A DNA stretch of 12,109 bases. Origin: Thermococcus sp. Lineage in GTDB: Archaea; Methanobacteriota_B; Thermococci; Thermococcales; Thermococcaceae. The translations under genes and the position numbers were made by a program. The stretch spans positions 1-12,109 of the forward strand of contig JAMONK010000108.1 in NCBI GenBank assembly GCA_027065835.1, given 5' to 3'. Shown here one piece after another: positions 7,564-12,109 of the stretch (position 1 is its first letter; the number at the start of each line of letters is the position of its first letter). The notes under the pieces are model-generated. The model ran no database searches. It was not told the origin of the DNA and saw only the letters and a list, made by a program, of their open reading frames with translations.

Positions 7564-9786
7564 ATGGTCGTGAAAGATTGTCCCGAGTGCGGTGGCACCG
7601 GTAAGGTCAAGGTTGGCGAGAAGGAGTGTCCCGTCTGCAACGGATGGGGTTACGTTCCTGCGGATTTTAAACTGGACAAACAGCTTAAGGGTTACAGGAA
7701 TCTTGATTACCTTGGGGTGGATGAGGAGGTTGATGAGATACCCTGCCCGGAGTGTCACGGCAAGGGGACGGTCCCTGTTTACGATACGTGCCCCACCTGT
7801 GGAGGGACGGGCAGGGTTCTTGCGTGCGATATCTGCGGCCGGGTAAAAGAGCCGTGGGAGCCCGGTATGGAAACAACGTGGGTCTGCCCGGACTGTATGA
7901 GGAGGTACAAGGTTGTTTACATCCTGGATAAAACCTGTGACTACGAGGACGTCGATGTCGGAAACGTTTACAGGGGCACGATCGACCGCGTTGAACGGTT
8001 TGGGGTCATCGTTAGGCTCAACCCCCATGTTACTGGCCTCATAAAACGAAAAGACCTTTTGGGCGGGCGGGATTATAAGGTCGGCGGTTCCATACTGGTT
8101 CAGGTTCTCGACGTCAGGCCGGACAAGCGCGAGATAGATCTCATAGAGTCCGCCCTCAAAAACTACAAGGAGGTAGCTGTCAGAAAGGAACTGCCCGTTA
8201 CCCCCCTTGGGGAACTCAGCAGAGACATGGCGGGCAAAACCGTGAGGCTCAGGGGTGAGGTGACACAGATTCAGGTTACTGGGGGCCCGACGGTCTTCAC
8301 GCTGACTGACGGGACCGGCATAACATGGGCAGCCGCCTTTGAGGCGCCCGGAGTTCGCTCTTATCCAAGCATCAACGTCGGGGATGTTGTGGAGGTCGTT
8401 GGAAAGGTCTCCTTCCACGCGGGTGAGATACAGATAGAGGTCAGCGATATGACCCGTCTCTGGGGTCCGGAGGCCGCGGAGGTAAAGAAGAGGATAGAAG
8501 CGGAGCTGGACAAGAAGGCGCAGCCTCAAGATGTGGGCTTCCTCGTGGAGAGCGAGGTTTTGGAGAAGCTCAAACCCAGGATAATGAAGGCGGCCTTCGT
8601 TATAAGGCGCGCGGTCTACGAGGGTCGGCCTATACTGCTGAGGCACCACTCGGATGCGGACGGCTACACATCCGGCCTGGCCCTTGAGTACGCGATAGTG
8701 CCGCTGATCGAGGAGATATCGCCCGATTCCCAGGCGAGGTGGAAGCTCTTCAAGAGGAGGCCGAGCAGGGCGCCGTTCTACGAGATTGAGGACGTGCTTA
8801 AGGACATAATATTCATGGTTGAGGACCACGAGAAGTTCGGAGACCCGCTCCCGCTCCTAGTCATAGTGGACAACGGCGGAACGAGCGAGGACATTCCGGC
8901 CTACAAGAGGATAAAGGCCTACGGTGTCCCCATAGTGGTCATAGACCACCACGACCCGCGCGAGTGGGTGAGCGAGGACAGGGCCAAGGTCGACGACTAC
9001 GTTGATGTCCACGTCAACCCGCACCACATAAAGCGGGGCTACTACGAGCTGACAGCGGGAATGCTCGCTACTGAAGTCGCGCGCTTCATCAACCCCGAGG
9101 TTGAGGACAGGATAAAGCACCTGCCGGCCATAGCAGGAACCGGCGACAGGAGCAAAGCGCCGGAGTTCTACCAGTACCTTGAGATAGCCAGGAAGGCGAA
9201 GGGATTAACGGAGGAGGATTTGAAGAAGATTGCTGAGGTGATAGACCACGAGGCCTTCTACTGGAAGTTCATGGACGGGCACGGCATCATAGACGAGATT
9301 CTCCTCCTGACCGGCAACCTACAGAGGCACCGCGAGCTGATAAACGCGATATACCCTGAGGTCAGGGAGAAGCAGGAGAAGGCCCTGAGGGCGTCTCTGC
9401 CCCACGTTAAGAGCGTCGTCCTGCCGAACGGGATAAGGTTCAACACGATAGACATCGAGCTCTTTGCCCCGAAGTTCTCCTATCCGAGCCCTGGCAAGCT
9501 CTCCGGCCTAATTCACGACCACTTCAAGGAGAAGTACGGTGAAGATGCCCCGATACTCACCCTGGCCTATGGCCCGGACTTCGCCGTTGTGAGGGCGGCG
9601 GACGGGATGGCCGCCTATGGCTTCGACCTGAACGAGATAATTCCAAAGCTCCAGGAGGCCCTGCCGAGCGCGGGGATAGAGGGCGGCGGCCACAGCTACG
9701 CCGGCTCGATAAAGTTCTTCGAGGGCATGCGCAAGGAAGTGCTTGAGGAGTTCGCGAAGCAGGTCGTTAAACTGAGGGGTGCCTGA
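7564..9786 (+). CDS. Archaea-specific RecJ-like DHH phosphoesterase with DnaJ-type zinc modules, S1 and OB domains
   Basis: A 740-residue member of the archaeal RecJ-like group with a DnaJ-type zinc finger (COG1107 type), probably a metal-dependent single-strand nuclease or oligonucleotide phosphodiesterase. Three four-cysteine modules come first: Cys6/9/22/25, Cys61/64/76/79 (both CxxCxGxG-like) and Cys88/91/108/111. An S1 RNA-binding domain spans about 125-190 and a second OB fold about 210-300. The DHH domain has HHSDADG (361-367), VDNGG with Asp436, and DHH itself at 461-463, then GTGDRS. The DHHA1 domain ends with GGGH (707-710). All expected catalytic residues are present. I chose the ATG at 7564 because GAGGTG at 7552-7557 is well spaced; an in-frame GTG at 7555 overlaps that site. 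It is distinct from the shorter GINS-associated RecJ homologue (GAN), which lacks the long N-terminal zinc/S1 region. The biological substrate is not settled; the S1 domain hints at RNA. Confidence 0.95.
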   Translation: MVVKDCPECGGTGKVKVGEKECPVCNGWGYVPADFKLDKQLKGYRNLDYLGVDEEVDEIPCPECHGKGTVPVYDTCPTCGGTGRVLACDICGRVKEPWEPGMETTWVCPDCMRRYKVVYILDKTCDYEDVDVGNVYRGTIDRVERFGVIVRLNPHVTGLIKRKDLLGGRDYKVGGSILVQVLDVRPDKREIDLIESALKNYKEVAVRKELPVTPLGELSRDMAGKTVRLRGEVTQIQVTGGPTVFTLTDGTGITWAAAFEAPGVRSYPSINVGDVVEVVGKVSFHAGEIQIEVSDMTRLWGPEAAEVKKRIEAELDKKAQPQDVGFLVESEVLEKLKPRIMKAAFVIRRAVYEGRPILLRHHSDADGYTSGLALEYAIVPLIEEISPDSQARWKLFKRRPSRAPFYEIEDVLKDIIFMVEDHEKFGDPLPLLVIVDNGGTSEDIPAYKRIKAYGVPIVVIDHHDPREWVSEDRAKVDDYVDVHVNPHHIKRGYYELTAGMLATEVARFINPEVEDRIKHLPAIAGTGDRSKAPEFYQYLEIARKAKGLTEEDLKKIAEVIDHEAFYWKFMDGHGIIDEILLLTGNLQRHRELINAIYPEVREKQEKALRASLPHVKSVVLPNGIRFNTIDIELFAPKFSYPSPGKLSGLIHDHFKEKYGEDAPILTLAYGPDFAVVRAADGMAAYGFDLNEIIPKLQEALPSAGIEGGGHSYAGSIKFFEGMRKEVLEEFAKQVVKLRGA

Positions 9787-9808
9787 CGGACTTGAACCCT
9801 TCCCAACC

Positions 9809-9816
9809 TTTTTAAA
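9809..9816 (+). promoter_or_regulatory. TATA-like element for the 84-residue gene
   Basis: TTTTTAAA begins 23 bases after the RecJ-like stop codon. It predicts a transcript start near 9838 and a leader of about 24 bases carrying the GGAGG site at 9849-9853. Confidence 0.6.
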
Positions 9817-9861
9817 CGTCCGGGAGAATATTAACCAACAGCGATTTTGGAGGAAATGGTC

Positions 9862-10116
9862 ATGAAGATCAGACTTGTGGTTGTTTTTAGAATGGGTGGC
9901 GTTTCTTACAGGGGATACCACTGGGAGGACGGTGCGGTCGTCTTTGAGTTTGAGAGACTTGGCGACGCCTTCATCCAGGTGATGAGCGAGCGGGTAGTTG
10001 AAGAAGAGGTCACTCACGAGCCCAGCGCCGTGTTCGTTGAACTCCGCACAAAGGAAGGCGGGAAGGTTTTTGAGGCCGTTAAAGAGGGAGATGCCTATCT
10101 CGCTGAGGAGAGATGA
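9862..10116 (+). CDS. Small hypothetical protein, 84 residues
   Basis: Not recognised. The protein is small, acidic and soluble-looking, with alternating strand and helix character. It begins with a hydrophobic strand (MKIRLVVVF, 1-9), then aromatic YRGYHWEDG (16-24), strand VVFEFERL, helix DAFIQVMSERVVEEEV (35-50), strand AVFVEL (56-61) and a charged tail. No catalytic motif, cysteine pair, signal peptide or membrane segment is visible. I chose the ATG at 9862 because GGAGG at 9849-9853 lies eight bases before it; the in-frame ATG at 9856 lies too close to that site and an upstream TTG at 9847 overlaps it. It has its own TATA-like element and lies 75 bases after the RecJ-like gene. A good promoter, a good ribosome binding site and no competing frame make it a credible gene, probably restricted to Thermococcales. 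Confidence 0.75.
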   Translation: MKIRLVVVFRMGGVSYRGYHWEDGAVVFEFERLGDAFIQVMSERVVEEEVTHEPSAVFVELRTKEGGKVFEAVKEGDAYLAEER

Positions 10117-10117
10117 G

Positions 10118-10126
10118 TTTTTATAC
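10118..10126 (+). promoter_or_regulatory. TATA-like element for the 69-residue gene
   Basis: TTTTTATAC starts one base after the stop codon of the 84-residue gene. The expected transcript start is near 10147, so the small gene downstream need not be read from the previous promoter. Confidence 0.6.
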
Positions 10127-10162
10127 TTTCCCTCCAATTATTCCCCGGTGATGCCCGTGTAC

Positions 10163-10372
10163 ATGGCCGAGTTCAAGCTTCGCTACGGCGATATGAAATG
10201 GTACGTGAGGCGTGTGGTAGAGGCTTCCAGCGTTGAGGAAGCTAGGGAAGTCGCCATACGCTTCGCCAGAGCCATGAACCGTGGTGAAGTTCGGTGGGAG
10301 CTGAGCTACGTTATTGAGGCCGACAGACCCCTCATGCTTGGGGCCGAAGAGCTGGAGAAACTTGGAGCCTGA
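10163..10372 (+). CDS. Small hypothetical protein, 69 residues
   Basis: Not recognised. The sequence MAEFKLRYGDMKWYVRRVVEA suggests two strands, followed by a helix at about 22-40 (SSVEEAREVAIRFARAMNR), a strand WELSYVIEA (45-53) and a short helix GAEELEKLG. A beta-beta-alpha-beta-alpha layout is likely. It is soluble, with no metal-binding motif. I prefer the ATG at 10163, with GGTGAT at 10147-10152 as the ribosome binding site. An in-frame ATG at 10151 would add four residues (MPVY) and give an almost leaderless mRNA; it cannot be excluded. A longer reading from 9998 overlaps the previous gene in another frame and is unlikely. The following membrane-protein gene starts 15 bases after the stop, so the two probably form a bicistronic unit. 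Confidence 0.72.
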   Translation: MAEFKLRYGDMKWYVRRVVEASSVEEAREVAIRFARAMNRGEVRWELSYVIEADRPLMLGAEELEKLGA

Positions 10373-10387
10373 ACTGGTGGTGCTGTG

Positions 10388-10630
10388 ATGTCCCTTTATT
10401 CTATTCTATCCTTCACGGCCCTGTTTCTGGTGCTGATCGGAGCGGTGGTCGCCTTCCGGGGATACCTGGCCAGAAGGGACTCGATTATCACGAAGGGGAT
10501 TTTGGGTGCGTTGGTTGGGGCCCTCCTGCTGGAGGTGTCCGTGATACTCCGAGTGGGTCTGTCCCTGTTCTCAGCCCTGATCCTGATCCTCTTGGCGATC
10601 GCGTTCATTGCGCTCCTGAAGATGTCCTGA
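10388..10630 (+). CDS. Small three-helix membrane protein, 80 residues
   Basis: Not recognised. Nearly the whole protein is hydrophobic, with probable membrane helices at about 3-22, 34-53 and 56-76. The first two are separated by a basic loop (RGYLARRDS) and the protein ends in LLKMS. There is no signal-peptide cleavage site or conserved acidic residue in the membrane. The ATG at 10388 is preceded by GGTGGTG at 10376-10382; a GTG at 10385 is the alternative. It follows the 69-residue gene by 15 bases, so they likely share a transcript. Its last 60 bases lie antisense to the end of the asparaginase gene, so each strand constrains the other there. Lack of family recognition and the overlap lower my confidence a little, but the uninterrupted hydrophobic pattern and ribosome binding site support a real gene. 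Confidence 0.7.
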   Translation: MSLYSILSFTALFLVLIGAVVAFRGYLARRDSIITKGILGALVGALLLEVSVILRVGLSLFSALILILLAIAFIALLKMS

Positions 10631-11620
10631 GGCGGGACTTATCTCCCCGACGTAGTTTCTCAGCATGACGTCCCTGACCTCGTCCACGTCGTCTGTGTGT
10701 CCGAGTGCCCACATAAGCTTGACCAGGGCGGCTTCCTTCGTCATGTCCCCCGCCGGGATAACCCCCGCATCAAGGGCCCTTCGCCCGACCTCGTACCTGG
10801 TAAGGTCAACCCCCCCGTAGAGGGCCTGGGTGGTCATAACAATGGGTTTCTCCCTGGCTATCATAATGACGGCTTTCAGCGGGTTCCGTCCGCGGTATGG
10901 AATTCCCCCCGCCCCGTAACCTTCCAGGATTATGCCGTGAACCTTCTCCGAGACTGCCAGCAGGACCTCCGGGCTCAGACCCGGAGTCAGTCTTACGTGT
11001 ACCACATCCGGGTCTATGGCGGCATCCATCAGCGGTTCCGCGGGGGCCCTAGCCGGGGGGCGGTGCCGGTATAAGACCTCGTCGCCTTTCACGTACGCTA
11101 TATCTGGGTAGTTGACGCTTTGGAATGCGTTCAGCCCGAGGGAATGAACCTTCGACGCCCTGACGCCCAGCATGATCTTGTCCATGAAGGCTATGTAAAC
11201 CCCGGGTACGTCCTCAACGGCAAAGCGTATCGCCGTTCTGATGTTCCTGGGAGCATCGCTTCCGGGTTCGGTTATGGGAAGCATTGAACCCGTGAGGATA
11301 ACGGGTTTGTCCACGTTTCTAACCATGAAACTCAGGGCGGAGGCCGTGTACGCGAGTGTGTCCGTCCCGTGTGTTATCACGATTCCGTCGTATTCGGGAA
11401 GGGCGTTGTAGACCTCTTCTGCGATCACGGCCCAGTCCTCGGGCTGGATGAGGGTGCTGTCCAGGTTCAGGATGTCCATCGCATCGATCCTGAATCCGTC
11501 CCGTTTCTCCACTCCCGCCATGTTCAGTACCTCTTCTATCGTGAGGGTGGCCTTGTACCCCGCCTCCGTTTTTGCACTCGCTATCGTGCCCCCCGTTCCC
11601 AGTACCAGAATCCTCTTCAT
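10571..11620 (-). CDS. ansA: L-asparaginase (type I, Pyrococcus/Thermococcus type) with an unusual C-terminal tail
   Basis: Hydrolyses L-asparagine to aspartate and ammonia in the cytosol. From the ATG at 11620 (MKRILVLGTGGTIAS) it has 349 residues, against about 328 in characterised Thermococcales asparaginases. Expected catalytic residues are all present: Thr12 in GTGGTIAS, Tyr22, Thr86-Asp87 in HGTDT and Lys157 in VRASK. GSMLP (111-115) and GYGAGGIP are further family signatures. It lacks the extra N-terminal domain of GatD amidotransferase subunits, so asparaginase is the better call. There is no signal peptide. The conserved body ends near NYVGEI; the last 20 or so residues (PASGHLQERNERDRQEDQDQG region) are very polar and lie antisense to the membrane helix of the neighbouring gene, so they are probably not an old part of the enzyme. 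A start further upstream would add residues with no family similarity. The gene lies 90 bases after the MFS gene on the same strand. Confidence 0.95.
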   Translation of the reverse strand: MKRILVLGTGGTIASAKTEAGYKATLTIEEVLNMAGVEKRDGFRIDAMDILNLDSTLIQPEDWAVIAEEVYNALPEYDGIVITHGTDTLAYTASALSFMVRNVDKPVILTGSMLPITEPGSDAPRNIRTAIRFAVEDVPGVYIAFMDKIMLGVRASKVHSLGLNAFQSVNYPDIAYVKGDEVLYRHRPPARAPAEPLMDAAIDPDVVHVRLTPGLSPEVLLAVSEKVHGIILEGYGAGGIPYRGRNPLKAVIMIAREKPIVMTTQALYGGVDLTRYEVGRRALDAGVIPAGDMTKEAALVKLMWALGHTDDVDEVRDVMLRNYVGEISPASGHLQERNERDRQEDQDQG

Positions 11621-11649
11621 GTTATCCCCGGTGGGGATGTACTCCGCGG

Positions 11650-11676
11650 TTTTTAGTCTTTTCGACAAATAATAAA
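11650..11676 (-). promoter_or_regulatory. Promoter region of the asparaginase gene
   Basis: On the minus strand CGAAAAG (11664-11658) followed by a TAAAAA core (11655-11650) resembles BRE plus TATA and predicts a leader of about eight bases. A second AT-rich element, TTTATTATTTG at 11676-11666, would give a leader of about 26 bases and could also terminate the MFS transcript. The choice between them is open. Confidence 0.45.
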
Positions 11677-11710
11677 CGTATATGGGAAGATTATTTGGCA
11701 TTTTGACAAG

Positions 11711-12109
11711 TTATTCCCTAATCGTTGCCATCAGGGCCAGGGCGATCAGGTTCATTGCCGCTGAGAACACGAACGCATGCGTGAGTGAGTAACTCTGCCA
11801 CAGCCAGCCCGCTATCACCGATGCGGGGAAGACGAAGACCCCGAACACTGTGTGGTACGCCCCTATTATCGTTCCTTTCTCGTAATCCCTTGCAAGGTCC
11901 GCCATGTAGGCCCTGGGAACTGTGTCCTCAACCGCCACGTAAAGGCCGTAGAGAACGAAAGCAGCCAGAAGGGTGGGTAAACTGTGAGCGTAGGCGAAGG
12001 TTAGGGCGGCGAGTGCCGCTATTCCAAAGCCGATGGTTATCATCCTCTTCTTCCCAAAGCCGTCGGAGTACGTTCCGATTGGATATGCGGAGAACGCGTA
12101 TATGAGGTT
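11711..12109 (-). CDS. MFS-type transporter, C-terminal part (N-terminus off window)
   Basis: The last 132 codons of a membrane transporter that enters from the right edge. GTYSDGFGKKR (positions 13-23 of the visible part) matches the loop signature between the second and third helices of a major facilitator half (GxxSDxxGRR type). In the C-terminal half this is the loop between helices 8 and 9. About four hydrophobic helices follow: near 24-43, 46-60, 83-103 and 110-128. The charged stretch EDTVPRAYMADLARDYEKG (61-79) carries a pattern often seen after helix 10 in drug or solute exporters. The gene ends with IRE and a TAA stop. The substrate cannot be told from this fragment. Asparaginase follows 90 bases downstream on the same strand; that spacer holds promoter-like sequence, so co-transcription is doubtful. 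Confidence 0.88.
   Translation of the reverse strand, partial: NLIYAFSAYPIGTYSDGFGKKRMITIGFGIAALAALTFAYAHSLPTLLAAFVLYGLYVAVEDTVPRAYMADLARDYEKGTIIGAYHTVFGVFVFPASVIAGWLWQSYSLTHAFVFSAAMNLIALALMATIRE

Noticed and set aside
7558..8829. 423-codon minus-strand frame under the RecJ-like gene
   Set aside because: It mirrors the zinc-module, S1, OB and DHH coding sequence, and no promoter or ribosome binding site is seen at its start.
9998..10162. Upstream extension of the 69-residue gene to a start at 9998
   Set aside because: The extra part overlaps the 84-residue gene in another frame, and a TATA-like element at 10118-10126 plus GGTGAT at 10147 point to a start at 10163 (or 10151).
10388..10630. 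MnhG/MrpG-type cation antiporter subunit
   Set aside because: Only size and three-helix layout agree. The typical conserved loop residues of that family are not convincingly present and no other Mrp genes are nearby.
10571..11620. GatD subunit of Glu-tRNA(Gln) amidotransferase instead of asparaginase
   Set aside because: GatD has an additional N-terminal domain and is about 90 residues longer. This protein begins directly with the asparaginase GTGGTIAS strand.
11621..11701. 27-residue N-terminal extension of asparaginase
   Set aside because: The conserved family start is MKRILVLGTGGTIAS. The extra residues are AT-rich spacer that holds promoter-like elements.
1..12109. CRISPR array, insertion sequence or integrated element
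   Set aside because: There are no regularly spaced direct repeats, no transposase or integrase motifs and no clear shift in base composition across the window.

Overview
The window looks like part of a Thermococcus-type (Thermococcales, Euryarchaeota) chromosome. The main evidence is a complete 775-residue archaeal family B DNA polymerase with every Thermococcales hallmark. Supporting evidence includes BRE/TATA-like promoters, GGTGA-type ribosome binding sites, S-layer-like sequence and an archaea-specific RecJ-like protein. Coding density is high, the sequence is visibly GC-rich, and there is no sign of an insertion sequence, CRISPR array, tRNA or rRNA. The species cannot be named from this alone.

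Layout. Positions 1-1065 (minus) hold the N-terminal part of a NOP2/Sun-type RNA m5C methyltransferase. It diverges from the intein-free polymerase gene polB (1158-3485, plus). PolB converges, with a 16-bp gap, on a minus-strand cluster transcribed 5795 to 3502: a DUF2391-like four-helix membrane protein, an abutting TOPRIM-like protein of unknown function, and a HAD hydrolase that may have its own promoter. The cluster diverges, across a shared TATA-like element, from a secreted S-layer-like glycoprotein gene (5860-7323, plus). A 240-bp AT-rich spacer follows, then a large RecJ-like DHH phosphoesterase with three zinc modules, an S1 domain and an OB fold (7564-9786, plus). Three small plus-strand genes come next (84, 69 and 80 residues). 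The last is a membrane protein whose 3' end overlaps, antisense, the end of an asparaginase gene (10571-11620, minus). The right edge holds the C-terminal part of an MFS transporter (11711-12109, minus).

How the parts relate. PolB (replication), the RecJ-like protein (nucleic-acid processing) and the methyltransferase (RNA modification) are information-processing genes with their own promoters. The S-layer-like protein, DUF2391 protein and MFS transporter are envelope proteins. I see no defence island or clearly new multi-gene system. The least explained parts are the DUF2391/TOPRIM pair, the small-gene cluster at 9862-10630, and the sense-antisense overlap at the asparaginase 3' end.
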